From contig NZ_CP081964.1 of NCBI RefSeq assembly GCF_019844075.1, positions 930,001 through 994,000 of the forward strand: 64,000 nucleotides of DNA, given 5' to 3'. The first letter of the stretch is position 1. Each line of letters opens with the position of its first letter. The notes under the pieces are model-generated. The model was not told the origin of the DNA. It searched no databases and worked only from the letters and a program-made list of their open reading frames with translations. The stretch is from Curtobacterium sp. TC1. GTDB lineage: Bacteria > Actinomycetota > Actinomycetes > Actinomycetales > Microbacteriaceae. Of this stretch, positions 36,298 through 45,211 are shown one piece after another. Made by a program: the position numbers and the translations under genes.

Positions 36298-36369
36298 GGG
36301 GACGGCGGGGACGGCGGGGACGGCGGGGACGGCGGGGACGGCGGGGACGGCGGGGACGGCGGGGACGGC
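36298..36369. repeat. Eight perfect copies of a 9-bp repeat
   Basis: The unit GGGGACGGC is repeated eight times without a change in the 109-bp gap between the LacI stop and the uxaC start, ending 4 bp short of the uxaC AAGGAG ribosome-binding site. On the transcribed minus strand the leader reads GCCGTCCCC repeats. Such perfect arrays change copy number by slippage and would alter leader length or structure of uxaC mRNA. Confidence 0.95.
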
Positions 36370-36393
36370 GGGTGCTGCGGGCGAGCGCCGGCG

Positions 36394-37455
36394 TCAGGCG
36401 GGCGCGGGACCCGTCGACTCCCGCACGGTCAGGTGCGTGGGCAGTGCGACGGCGCCGGTCATGTGCTCACCGGGCAGCTCGTCGGCGGGGATCGCGCCGA
36501 GGCGGCCGAGCAGCATCCGGATCGCGACCCGGCCGGCGCGTTCGATCGGCGAGGTCATCGTGGTGAGCGGCGGGTTGCAGAAGTCGGCGCCGAAGATGTC
36601 GTCGCAGCCGACGATGCTCATGTCCTCGGGGACGCGGACGCCCCGTTCCCGCAGCCGCGCGAGCATCCCGATGGCGATCAGGTCGTTGAAGGCGATGCAG
36701 GCGGTGGCCCCGGCGTGCACGGCGGCGTCGGCGGCAGCGGCTCCGGAGTCGACGAAGGGCGCGTGCGGCCCGATGCGTGCGACGCGGACGCCGAGGCGCT
36801 TCGCGACGCGGACGAGCGCCTTCCACCGGCGTTCGTTCGACCACGAGCTGTCCGGACCGGCGACGTAGAGGACGTCGCGGTGGCCGAGGGAGACGAGGTG
36901 CTGCACCGCCTGCTCGACGCCGCCGGGGGTGTCGATGAGCACCGAGGGCACCCCCGCGGGGCGACGGTTCACGACGACGAGCGGGATGCGCTCGGCGAAC
37001 CGGGCGATCTGCGCGTCGGACAGGCGGGACGCGGTGAGGACGACGCCGTCGGCCTTCGCGCCGATCGCGCTCAGGGTGGCGAGTTCGGCGTCGGCGGACT
37101 CCTCGGTGTCGACGAGCAACTGCGTCCAGCCGGCCCCGGCGAGCTGGTGCTGCGTGCCGCGGATGACGTCGAAGTAGAACGGGTTCGTGATGTCGGAGAC
37201 GAGCACGGCCACGGCGCGGGTGCGACCGGAGGTCAGGGCGCGTGCCTGCGAGTTGGCGACGTAGCCGAGTTCGCGGGCCGCCCGCTGGATGCGTTCCTGC
37301 GTGCTGTGGTTCACGCGGTCGGGGAGCGAGAGTGCACGGGACACGGTCGACGGTGCCACGCCGGTCGCGTCGGCGATGTCCCGGATGGTCACGCGCCGGG
37401 CTGCGCTGAAACCCGCGCCGGAGGCGTCGCCGACGTCCGTATCTGTGCTGCTCAC
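36394..37455 (-). CDS. LacI family transcriptional regulator
   Basis: 353 residues from GTG 37455, which lies seven bases after a TACGTT -10. The helix-turn-helix is VTIRDIADATGVAPSTVSRA, with the hinge helix ARELGYVANSQARALTSGRT. The periplasmic-binding-like domain ends in FGADFCNPPLTTMTSPIERA. Longer readings would cross the operator. It controls the divergent transporter/uronate operon and probably uxaC and itself through the nested palindrome at 37477-37512. The inducer is likely a uronate or its keto product. Confidence 0.92.
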   Translation of the reverse strand: MSSTDTDVGDASGAGFSAARRVTIRDIADATGVAPSTVSRALSLPDRVNHSTQERIQRAARELGYVANSQARALTSGRTRAVAVLVSDITNPFYFDVIRGTQHQLAGAGWTQLLVDTEESADAELATLSAIGAKADGVVLTASRLSDAQIARFAERIPLVVVNRRPAGVPSVLIDTPGGVEQAVQHLVSLGHRDVLYVAGPDSSWSNERRWKALVRVAKRLGVRVARIGPHAPFVDSGAAAADAAVHAGATACIAFNDLIAIGMLARLRERGVRVPEDMSIVGCDDIFGADFCNPPLTTMTSPIERAGRVAIRMLLGRLGAIPADELPGEHMTGAVALPTHLTVRESTGPAPA

Positions 37456-37476
37456 GAGCCCGAACGTATTCGCGTC

Positions 37477-37512
37477 TGGCAACAAGTGGCAACCGGTTGC
37501 CGGATGTTGCCA
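37477..37512. promoter_or_regulatory. 36-bp nested LacI operator in the divergent promoter
   Basis: The centre is TGGCAACCGGTTGCCG (37487-37502), a LacI-type palindrome with the central CG; it is flanked by TGGCAACA (37477-37484) and its exact complement TGTTGCCA (37505-37512). The whole 36 bp is symmetrical at 15 of 18 pairs. A minus-strand -35 TTGCCA (37487-37492) 18 bp from TACGTT (37463-37468) for lacI lies inside it, so the regulator represses itself. Confidence 0.8.
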
Positions 37513-37577
37513 ACGGCGGAACAGTGGTGCCACCGGGCAGCGCCGCCCGGAGGAGGTCTCGAGGAGGAAACCCCCGG

Positions 37578-38936
37578 ATGAACAGGACACGGCTCAAGCC
37601 CCGCACTCTCGTCGGTGCCGTCGCGGTGATCGCCCTCACCGCTCTCTCCCTGCAGGGCTGCGCCGTCGTGAACGGCAGCGGCGACGACCCGAACACCCTC
37701 CGCGTGATGATGGGCGCGGACATCACGTACCCCGAGGAGCGCAAGCAGTGGCAGCAGGACACCGCCGCCGAGTTCAAGCGCACCACCGGCGCGGACATCC
37801 AGTGGGAGACCTACTCGTCCGCGCAGGAGGAACTGACCGCGATCCAGACCAGCGTCATCTCCGGTCAGGGCCCCGACGTCTACGCCATCGGCACCACGTT
37901 CACCCCGACCGCCTACGCCACCGGTGCCTTCGTCGAGATGGGGGCGAAGGAGTGGAAGGCCATCGGCGGCAAGGACCAGTTCGACCCGGCCTCGTTCGGC
38001 ATCTCGGGTCCGAGCGACTCGCAGCAGATCGGGATCCCCTTCGCCAGCCGCCCGTTCGTCATGGCCGTCAACAAGGACCTGCTCGCGAAGGCCGGCATCA
38101 CCGACATGCCGACCACGTGGGACGAACTCACCGAGGACGCGAAGGCCACGACCGGTGACGGCCGCCACGGCATGGCGATCGCCTACGCCGACGGTTTCGA
38201 CCCGTGGAAGTTCGTGTGGGGCATGGCGCAGAACGCCGGCAACACCATCGTCTCGACGGACGGGAAGGCCGAGATCGACAGCGACGCCGTCGCGAACGCG
38301 TACCGGACCTACTTCGACTGGGTCACGAAGGACGGCGTCGTCGACAAGGCCGCGATCGGCTGGAACAACGCGCAGGCCCTCGCGCAGTTCACCGAGGGCA
38401 AGGCCGCGTTCTTCCCGATGACGACCACCACCGCGATCAACTCCTTCACGGACACGAAGGTCGACGGGAAGTACGAGTTCGCCCTGCTCCCCACCGTCCC
38501 ACCGGGCGCGAGTGAACGCCCCGCCGACGGCATCGAGGCCGCGAGCATCCTGTCCGGCGACAACTGGGTCGTGGCCGACTACGGCACGAAGCAGGACCTG
38601 TCGTTCGACTTCGTCAAGCAGCTCAGCGCCCCGAAGGCCCAGCTCGAGTACTACGACCTGTTCGGCAACCTGCCGACGAACGCCGACGCCGCCGCACAGC
38701 TCGCGGCCGACAACCCGCAGCTGGGGCCGATCATCGACGCCGGCCGCCTGTCGAAGCCCACCGCCTTCACCGGCGCCTGGTCCGACATCCAGCTCGCCCT
38801 GGTCGACGTCGTCGTGCAGTCGATCCCGTCACTCAAGGGCGGCGAGGTCACCGACGACCAGCTCCGTGCGCGACTCGAAGCAGCGCAACGCGACGCCCAG
38901 TCCACCCTCGACCGTCAGAAGAACGGAGGTCTGTGA
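37578..38936 (+). CDS. ABC transporter solute-binding lipoprotein (sugar)
   Basis: 452 residues with a lipoprotein signal ending LSLQGC (Cys28). It is a family 1 extracellular solute-binding protein: LRVMMGADITYPEERKQW, YAIGTTFTPTAYATGAFVEM, then RPFVMAVNKDLLAKAGI. It captures a sugar or oligosaccharide for the two permeases behind it. Binding clues are lacking, but the following uronate genes point to a glucuronide or glucuronate-containing oligosaccharide. The gene opens the operon under the nested operator. Confidence 0.92.
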   Translation: MNRTRLKPRTLVGAVAVIALTALSLQGCAVVNGSGDDPNTLRVMMGADITYPEERKQWQQDTAAEFKRTTGADIQWETYSSAQEELTAIQTSVISGQGPDVYAIGTTFTPTAYATGAFVEMGAKEWKAIGGKDQFDPASFGISGPSDSQQIGIPFASRPFVMAVNKDLLAKAGITDMPTTWDELTEDAKATTGDGRHGMAIAYADGFDPWKFVWGMAQNAGNTIVSTDGKAEIDSDAVANAYRTYFDWVTKDGVVDKAAIGWNNAQALAQFTEGKAAFFPMTTTTAINSFTDTKVDGKYEFALLPTVPPGASERPADGIEAASILSGDNWVVADYGTKQDLSFDFVKQLSAPKAQLEYYDLFGNLPTNADAAAQLAADNPQLGPIIDAGRLSKPTAFTGAWSDIQLALVDVVVQSIPSLKGGEVTDDQLRARLEAAQRDAQSTLDRQKNGGL

Positions 38937-39958
38937 TGACCAGCACGCAGACCCGGCCCCGCACCGACGCGGCGCCGCCGCGGCCCGTGCGCCCGGCCGG
39001 CAAGACGCCCCTGTACAAGAAGGAGCGTCCACTCTGGATGCTCATCCCCGGCGGCGTCCTCATGCTCGCCGTCATCGTGGTGCCGCTCCTGGTGGGCTTC
39101 TTCATCGCGATGCTCGACCTGGACCAGTACACACTGCGGCAGTGGTTCAGCGCCCCCTTCGTCGGCTTCGCGAACTTCACCGAGGCCTTCACGAACTCAC
39201 CCCTGCTCCACTCGATCTGGATCTCGGTGTCGCTGTCCGTGCTCGTCACGGCGGTCACCGTCCCGATCGGCGTCGCGGCCGCGATCTCCACGCAGAACCG
39301 GTTCCCGGGGCGCGGCCTCGTCCGGTCGATCTACCTGATCCCCTACGTGCTGCCCGCGTTCGTCGTCGGCACCTTCTTCCGCACGATGCTGCAGCCGCAG
39401 GGCGTGGTGAACTCGATCCTGCACACCGACGTGCTGTGGCTGAACGGCTCCGCGTCCTACTGGGCGCTCGCCGGCGTGATGATCTGGACGAGCTGGCCGT
39501 TCGTCTACCTGCTGTCGCTGGCCGGGCTGCAGGCCGTGGACAACGAGGTGCACGAGGCCGCCGCGCTCGACGGGGTGACCTGGTGGGCGAAGCTGCGGTA
39601 CATCATCTTCCCGTACCTGCGCGGACCGCTCAGCCTCGCGGTGATCATCGCGATCCTGCACAACATCAACAACTTCACGCTGCCGTTCGTGTTGTTCGGC
39701 ATCCCGCTGCCGTCGAGCGTCGAGGTGATGCCCGTCCTGACGTACATCGCGAGCTTCCAGTCGTTCCGCTTCGGCCTGTCCGCGGCGATGGCGATCTGCT
39801 CGCTCGTCATCGTCGCCATCCCGCTGTTCGTCTACCTGCGAGCCGTCAAGCTCGACACCGGTGACGACGCCGGCCCCAACCGGAAGCAGCGCCGCGCCGA
39901 CCGCGCCACGCTCGCCGCCGCCCCGACCGCCGCCGACATCGACGGAGCACGCGCATGA
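38936..39958 (+). CDS. ABC sugar permease (MalF/UgpA type)
   Basis: 340 residues. The ATG at 38936 follows GGAGGT by five bases and overlaps the previous stop by one base. About six membrane helices, with the cytosolic EAA loop EVHEAAALDGVTWWAKLRYI which docks on the ATPase. Its partner is the next gene. No ATPase gene is in the window, so a shared MsiK-type ATPase encoded elsewhere is expected, as is common for actinobacterial CUT1 importers. Confidence 0.93.
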   Translation: MTSTQTRPRTDAAPPRPVRPAGKTPLYKKERPLWMLIPGGVLMLAVIVVPLLVGFFIAMLDLDQYTLRQWFSAPFVGFANFTEAFTNSPLLHSIWISVSLSVLVTAVTVPIGVAAAISTQNRFPGRGLVRSIYLIPYVLPAFVVGTFFRTMLQPQGVVNSILHTDVLWLNGSASYWALAGVMIWTSWPFVYLLSLAGLQAVDNEVHEAAALDGVTWWAKLRYIIFPYLRGPLSLAVIIAILHNINNFTLPFVLFGIPLPSSVEVMPVLTYIASFQSFRFGLSAAMAICSLVIVAIPLFVYLRAVKLDTGDDAGPNRKQRRADRATLAAAPTAADIDGARA

Positions 39959-40914
39959 CCACCCCGAGCACGTCCTTCAGCACCCGCACCCGCCCCACCG
40001 CGACGCTCACCGAGAGCATCACGGCCGGCAGCGGCGGGAGACGGAGCAAGCGTCCGTACGACACCGACGTCACCCGGCTCCTGCCCCGCTGGCTGCTCAT
40101 CGTGGTGATCGCCGTCATCATCGCGTTCATCGCCGTCCCGGTCCTGTACATCCTGTTCGGTTCGGTGAACTCGGACGTCGCGGTCGCCCGCGGCGAGTAC
40201 TTCCCGTCCGAGTTCACGCTGTCGAACTACGTCGAGATCTGGTCGACGGTCGCCCTCGGCGAGGGGCTGGTCAACTCGATGCTCACCGCCGGCGCGGTCG
40301 CCATCGCGAGTGCCGCGCTCGCCGTGTCCACGGCCTACGTGCTGGTCCGGTTCCGGTTCCTCGGGCGCCTGACCATCCTGCGCGGGCTCCTCGCGCTGCA
40401 GTCGATCCCCGGCACGCTCCTGCTGCTGCCCGTGTTCGTCGTCTTCTCGAACATCGCCAGCGCCACGGGCGTGCAGATCATCGGCACCCGCTGGGGCCTG
40501 TTCGTCACCTACCTGACGTTCGCCCTGCCGTTCTCGACCTGGGTGATGGTCACCTACCTGCGTGGCCTGCCGAAGGAACTCGAGGAAGCGGCGCGCATCG
40601 ACGGTGCCTCGAGCACGAAGATCCTGACGAAGATCGTCATGCCGCTGTCGTGGCCCGGCATCGTCGTCTCCGCGATCTTCGCCTTCCTGCTCGGCTGGAA
40701 CGACGTCCTGTTCTCCACGATCATGACGACCCCGAACACCCGGACGGTGGCCGTGGTCCTGCAGGTGCTCGGCACCACCCAGGAGGGCGGCGCGGTCCCG
40801 ATCTACGGCCAGATGATGGCCGCCTCGATCGTCTGCGCGGTGCCGGTCGTCGCCCTGTACCTCATCTTCCAGCGCTACCTGGTGGGCGGTCTGACGGCCG
40901 GTTCCGTCAAGTGA
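39955..40914 (+). CDS. ABC sugar permease (MalG/UgpE type)
   Basis: 319 residues, ATGA-coupled to the first permease. Six membrane helices after an N-terminal cytosolic tail of about 40 residues; the EAA loop is KELEEAARIDGASSTKILTK. The C-terminal FQRYLVGGLTAGSVK is the typical end of this family. Together with 38936 it forms the channel of the importer. It is followed by a large hairpin at 40941 before the next gene. Confidence 0.94.
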   Translation: MTTPSTSFSTRTRPTATLTESITAGSGGRRSKRPYDTDVTRLLPRWLLIVVIAVIIAFIAVPVLYILFGSVNSDVAVARGEYFPSEFTLSNYVEIWSTVALGEGLVNSMLTAGAVAIASAALAVSTAYVLVRFRFLGRLTILRGLLALQSIPGTLLLLPVFVVFSNIASATGVQIIGTRWGLFVTYLTFALPFSTWVMVTYLRGLPKELEEAARIDGASSTKILTKIVMPLSWPGIVVSAIFAFLLGWNDVLFSTIMTTPNTRTVAVVLQVLGTTQEGGAVPIYGQMMAASIVCAVPVVALYLIFQRYLVGGLTAGSVK

Positions 40915-40940
40915 GCGCGGCAGTCACCGCAACCCAGAAC

Positions 40941-40984
40941 CGGACTGGAGGCCCGTGGCGGCCCCGCCACGTGCCTCCCGTCCG
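40941..40984. repeat. Family A hairpin inside the uronate operon
   Basis: CGGACTGGAGGC...GTGGCGG pairs with CCGCCAC...GCCTCCCGTCCG (19 of 21 pairs), with a 2-nt loop. It belongs to the same family as 5205-5256 and the 23.3-kb array but has two mismatches. It lies between the permease stop and the AAAGGA of the next gene, within one operon, so it may partially stop transcription or protect the upstream mRNA. Confidence 0.8.
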
Positions 40985-40999
40985 ACACGAAAGGACACC

Positions 41000-41839
41000 A
41001 TGACCGACCAGCCCACGTGGGAACTCTCCGGTTTCGGCGACGAGATCGACGCGGACCCCGTCGTCCAGGTCGCGGTCCTGCAGGCGCTCGGCGCGAGCGC
41101 CATCGAGGTCCGCAGCGCCTGGGGCGTGAACGTCGTCGACCTCGACGAGGACCAGCTCGCCGGACTGCACCGCCTGCTCGAGGAGCGAGGACAGACCGTG
41201 TCCGCCATCGCCTCGCCGATCGGCAAGGTCTCCGTCGACGAGCCCGTCGAACACGAGGTCGGACGCCTCGGCCGTGCGGTCGCCGCCGCGCACGCCCTCG
41301 GCACCACGAACATCCGGATCTTCTCGTTCTACTTCGAGGGCCGAGCGCCCGAGGACGTCCGCGACGACGTCCTCGTCCGGATGCGCGCCCTGGCCGACCT
41401 CGCCGCACGCGAGGGCGTGACCCTGCTGCACGAGAACGAGAAGGACATCTACGGCGACGTCCCCGCGCGCGTGCTCGACCTCGTCGAGAGCGTCGGGTCC
41501 ACGGCACTCCGCCTGGCCTGGGACAATGCGAACTACGTGCAGTGCGGCGTCAAGCCGTTCACCGACGGGTGGGCGCAGCTCGCGCCCTACGTCGACTACC
41601 TGCAGGTCAAGGACGCGCTCGCCGCCGACTCGTCGGTGGTCCCCGCCGGCGAGGGCGACGGCGAGCTGCTCCAGACCCTCACCGCGCTGCGCGACGCCGG
41701 GTACTCCGGCTACGCCTCGCTCGAGCCGCACCTCAGCGACTTCACCTCCCTCGGCGGGTTCTCCGGCCCCGCGGCCTTCGGTCGCGCCGGTCGTGCCCTC
41801 CGCTCCCTCACCGACCAGATCGGAGTCACCCTGCGATGA
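41000..41839 (+). CDS. Sugar phosphate isomerase/epimerase-like TIM barrel
   Basis: 279 residues. ELSGFGDEIDADPVVQVAVL opens the barrel; VTLLHENEKDIYGDVPAR (Glu metal ligand), RLAWDNANYVQCG (Asp), YLQVKDAL and YASLEPHLSDF (Glu) follow. It is a compact xylose-isomerase-like protein related to inosose or hydroxypyruvate isomerases. It has a good AAAGGA site and overlaps the next oxidoreductase gene by 4 bp. It is one of two different barrels in this operon. Confidence 0.82.
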   Translation: MTDQPTWELSGFGDEIDADPVVQVAVLQALGASAIEVRSAWGVNVVDLDEDQLAGLHRLLEERGQTVSAIASPIGKVSVDEPVEHEVGRLGRAVAAAHALGTTNIRIFSFYFEGRAPEDVRDDVLVRMRALADLAAREGVTLLHENEKDIYGDVPARVLDLVESVGSTALRLAWDNANYVQCGVKPFTDGWAQLAPYVDYLQVKDALAADSSVVPAGEGDGELLQTLTALRDAGYSGYASLEPHLSDFTSLGGFSGPAAFGRAGRALRSLTDQIGVTLR

Positions 41840-43041
41840 CCACCCCACTGAAGTTGGCAGTCGTCGGCGCCGGCGTCATCGGACGCCACCACGCCACGGT
41901 CGCCGTCCACCACCCGGACCTGCAGGTCGTCGCCCTCGTCGACGCGGTCCCCGCGGCCGCCACGAGCGCCGCCGACGAGGTCGAGGCGATGGGCGTCACC
42001 CGCCCCATCACGACGTCCACCATCGAGGAGGCGATCGAGCAGACCGACATCGACGTCGTCGCGATCTGCTCGCCGTCCGGCATGCACGTGCAGCTCGCCG
42101 AGGCCGCCCTGGCCGCCGGCAAGCACGTCGTCATCGAGAAGCCCCTCGACACCACGATGCCCCGCGCCCGGCAGATCGCCGCGCTCGCCGCGGCGGCCCG
42201 CGACCGTGGCCTGGTCACGAGTGTCATCAGTCAGCACCGGTTCGACCCGGCCTCGGCCGCCGTCGCCGCGGCCGCCCACGACGGCGGGTTCGGCACCGTG
42301 ACCTCGGGCCTCGCGAGCGTGGCCTGGTACCGGTCGCAGGGCTACTACGACTCCGGCGACTGGCGCGGCACCTGGGCGCTCGACGGCGGCGGCGCGGTCA
42401 TGAACCAGGGCGTGCACACCGTCGACCTGCTCGTCTGGGCGCTCGGCCGTCCGGTCGAGATCTCGGCGCAGACCGGGCTGCTCGCACACGACCGCATCGA
42501 GGTCGAGGACACCGCCGTCGCCACCGTCCGGTTCGCCGGCGGCGCGCTCGGCGTCATCCACTGCACGACCGCCGCGTACCCGGGGCTCTCCGCCCGCTAC
42601 GCCGTGTACGGCACCCACGGGTCCGCGATCGTCGACGACGACCGCCTGGCCTACTTCCACATCGCACCCGACGCCGCCACCCTCGAGTCCGCGTCGACCA
42701 CCGCGAACGCGTCGGCGGTCGCGGGTGCCGTCGACCAGAAGGACGACGTCGTCCCGCCGGAGCACGTCGTCGGCGGCCCCGCCGAGCCCGACCACTTCGC
42801 CGCCGGCCACGGTCGGCAGTACACCGACATCGTCGCCGCGATCCGCGAGGGCCGCGAGCCCGGCGTGACCGTCGACGCGGCCCTCGTGTCGCTCGCCACC
42901 GTCCGCGGGCTCTACGTCAGCGCGACGCTCGGGCAGCCCGTCCGGATCGACGACGTGATCGACGGGAAGTACGACGACGTGGTGCCCGTGGTCGGTGCCG
43001 CAGCAACGTCCGACACCGCGACCGAAGGAGCCACCCGATGA
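41836..43041 (+). CDS. Gfo/Idh/MocA family oxidoreductase
   Basis: 401 residues, ATGA-coupled. KLAVVGAGVIGRHHATVAVH is the Rossmann motif, EKP is in GKHVVIEKPLDTT near 102, and GDWRGTWALDGGGAVMNQGVHTVDLL carries the catalytic His region. It is similar to the inositol-2-dehydrogenase/UDP-N-acetylglucosamine 3-dehydrogenase-like class. It is flanked by two TIM-barrel epimerases, suggesting oxidation of the imported glycoside before cleavage or epimerisation. Confidence 0.87.
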   Translation: MTTPLKLAVVGAGVIGRHHATVAVHHPDLQVVALVDAVPAAATSAADEVEAMGVTRPITTSTIEEAIEQTDIDVVAICSPSGMHVQLAEAALAAGKHVVIEKPLDTTMPRARQIAALAAAARDRGLVTSVISQHRFDPASAAVAAAAHDGGFGTVTSGLASVAWYRSQGYYDSGDWRGTWALDGGGAVMNQGVHTVDLLVWALGRPVEISAQTGLLAHDRIEVEDTAVATVRFAGGALGVIHCTTAAYPGLSARYAVYGTHGSAIVDDDRLAYFHIAPDAATLESASTTANASAVAGAVDQKDDVVPPEHVVGGPAEPDHFAAGHGRQYTDIVAAIREGREPGVTVDAALVSLATVRGLYVSATLGQPVRIDDVIDGKYDDVVPVVGAAATSDTATEGATR

Positions 43042-43925
43042 AGTTCTCCGTGTTCACCGCGTCCACCCCCGACTGGACCCCGTCGCAGGCCGCTTCGACG
43101 CTGGCCGACCAGGGCTGGGACGGCGTCGAGTGGCGCATCGTCGACGACCGCCCCGCGGACGGCACCGTCGTGCCCGCCGGTCGCTCGTTCTGGGCCGGCA
43201 ACGACTCGACGTGGCAGTTCACCGGCATCCAGGACCAGGTCGGCGAGATCGCCCGGATCACCGACGCCGCCGGCCTCGAGTACTCCGGCATCGGCGGGTA
43301 CCAGCAGGCGTCGGACCACGAGGGCGTCGAGACGATGCTCCGCGTCACGAGCGAGCTCGGCGCCCGGCAGGTCCGGGTCTCGATGCCGGTGTACCGGCAG
43401 GAGAAGGAACGCACCGGCGAGACGTACGGGCAGATCTTCGACCGCACCCGAGCCGACCTCGAGTGGGCGGTGACCCGGGCGACCGAGCTCGGCGTCAAGG
43501 CGCTCGTCGAGCTCCACCACATGACCATCACCCCCTCGGCCTCGGCGGCACTGCGACTCGTCGACGGCCTCGACCCGGAGCACGTCGGCGTCATCCACGA
43601 CCTCGGCAACCTGGTCATCGAGGGGTACGAGGACCACCTCGCCGCCTTCGAGCTCCTCGGCCCCTACCTCGCCCACGCCCACGTGAAGAACGCACGCTGG
43701 GTCGACACCGGCGACACCCGGGCCGACGGCAGCACGATCTGGCAGCACGAGTGGGCACCGTTGCGCACCGGCCAGGCATCCGTGTCCGAGTACCTCGACG
43801 CCCTCCGCCAGGTCGGCTACGACGGGTGGGTCACCATCGAGGACTTCTCCACCGACCTGCCGCTCGAGGCCCGCACCGCCGACAACCTGGCGTACCTGCG
43901 GGCCCTCGTGCCGGTGTCGGCATGA
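43038..43925 (+). CDS. Sugar phosphate isomerase/epimerase-like TIM barrel
   Basis: 295 residues, ATGA-coupled to the oxidoreductase. MKFSVFTASTPDWTPSQAAS begins the barrel; VKALVELHHMTITPSASAAL (Glu and His), VGVIHDLGNLVIEGYED (His/Asp), LAHAHVKNARW (His) and GWVTIEDFSTD (Glu) are the probable metal ligands. It differs clearly from the other barrel in this operon and from those at 4.2 and 19.7 kb. The reaction is unknown. Confidence 0.82.
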   Translation: MKFSVFTASTPDWTPSQAASTLADQGWDGVEWRIVDDRPADGTVVPAGRSFWAGNDSTWQFTGIQDQVGEIARITDAAGLEYSGIGGYQQASDHEGVETMLRVTSELGARQVRVSMPVYRQEKERTGETYGQIFDRTRADLEWAVTRATELGVKALVELHHMTITPSASAALRLVDGLDPEHVGVIHDLGNLVIEGYEDHLAAFELLGPYLAHAHVKNARWVDTGDTRADGSTIWQHEWAPLRTGQASVSEYLDALRQVGYDGWVTIEDFSTDLPLEARTADNLAYLRALVPVSA

Positions 43926-45211
43926 CCGACCGCCGACCGGGCATCGTGCACCTGGGGGTGGGCGCGTTCGCGCGCGCCCACCTCGCCTGGTACACGGCCC
44001 ACACCACGGGGGAGCCGTGGGGCATCACCGCCTTCACCGGCCGCTCGCCCGCGGCGGCCGACGCGTTGTCCGCGCAGGACTGCCGGTACACGCTGGTCAC
44101 CCGCACCGCGGCCGGCGACGACGCCGAGGTGGTCGACACGATCGTGGCCGCCCACGCGGGCAGCGACGACACGACCTGGAGGCACGTGGTCGCGTCGCCG
44201 GCGACGACCATCGTCACGCTGACGGTCACCGAGCAGGGCTACCGATCCGGTTCCGACGTCCCGGCTCGGTTGGTCGCGGGGCTCGACGCCCGGCGGACGG
44301 CCGGCGGCGGGCGCATCGCACTGGTCAGCCTCGACAACCTGACGCACAACGGCGCGGTGCTGCGCGAAGCCGTGCTGGGTGCCACCACGGACCCCGACCT
44401 GCGCGCGTGGATCGAGGCGAACGTCGCGTTCCCGTCGTCGATGGTGGACCGGATCACGCCCGCCACCACCGACGCCGACGTCGTGGGCCTCGCCGCCCTG
44501 CCGGGTGCGCTCGCCGGGGACCGGGTGCCGGTGGTCACCGAGCCGTTCGCGGAGTGGGTGCTCGAGGACCGCTTCGACGGCATCGACCGGCCCGCGTGGG
44601 AGACCGCCGGCGTGCGCATCGTCGACGACGTCACCCCGTACGAGCAGCGGAAGCTCTGGCTGCTGAACGGCTCGCACTCGCTGCTCGCGTACCTCGGGCT
44701 CCAGCGCGGGCACGAGACCGTCGCCGCGGCGATGGACGACCCGGTGTGCCGGGCCGCCGTCGAGCAGCTGTGGGACGAGGCCGCCCGCGAACTGCCGCTG
44801 CCCGCCCACGAGGTCGCCGCCGCCCGCGCCGCCCTCGTGGACCGGTTCGCGAACCCCCGCATCCGGCACACCCTGCGGCAGATCGCCTCCGGCGGGTCGC
44901 AGAAGCTGCCCGTCCGGGTCGTCGACGTCGTGCGGCACCGGCTCGAGCGCGACCCGTCCGCGGGCATCGGGCCCGGCGCCGCGACGGTGATCGCAGCGTG
45001 GTGGCTCCAGGTCACGACGCAGCCGGAGCTCGTGGACGACGACGGAGCCCCCGGGGCAGACTCGGACGTGCACGACGTGCTGCGCGGCATCGCCCCCGAC
45101 CTCGACACCACCGACGTGGTCGACGCGATCACCGCGGCGGCCGACGACATCCGGGCGGCGAGCACCGCCGCACGCACCACCAGCAGCACCGACGAAGGAG
45201 TCCACGCATGA
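43922..45211 (+). CDS. uxuB: Mannitol dehydrogenase family, probable D-fructuronate reductase
   Basis: 429 residues, ATGA-coupled. The N-terminal IVHLGVGAFARAHLAWYTAH is the NAD motif of polyol long-chain dehydrogenases, and the catalytic Kx4Nx2H lies in KLWLLNGSHSLLAYLGL near 243. The family includes mannitol, altronate and mannonate (fructuronate) dehydrogenases. Its place between uxaC on the other strand and mannonate dehydratase next to it makes fructuronate to mannonate the likely reaction. The symbol is inferred from context. Confidence 0.85.
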   Translation: MTDRRPGIVHLGVGAFARAHLAWYTAHTTGEPWGITAFTGRSPAAADALSAQDCRYTLVTRTAAGDDAEVVDTIVAAHAGSDDTTWRHVVASPATTIVTLTVTEQGYRSGSDVPARLVAGLDARRTAGGGRIALVSLDNLTHNGAVLREAVLGATTDPDLRAWIEANVAFPSSMVDRITPATTDADVVGLAALPGALAGDRVPVVTEPFAEWVLEDRFDGIDRPAWETAGVRIVDDVTPYEQRKLWLLNGSHSLLAYLGLQRGHETVAAAMDDPVCRAAVEQLWDEAARELPLPAHEVAAARAALVDRFANPRIRHTLRQIASGGSQKLPVRVVDVVRHRLERDPSAGIGPGAATVIAAWWLQVTTQPELVDDDGAPGADSDVHDVLRGIAPDLDTTDVVDAITAAADDIRAASTAARTTSSTDEGVHA

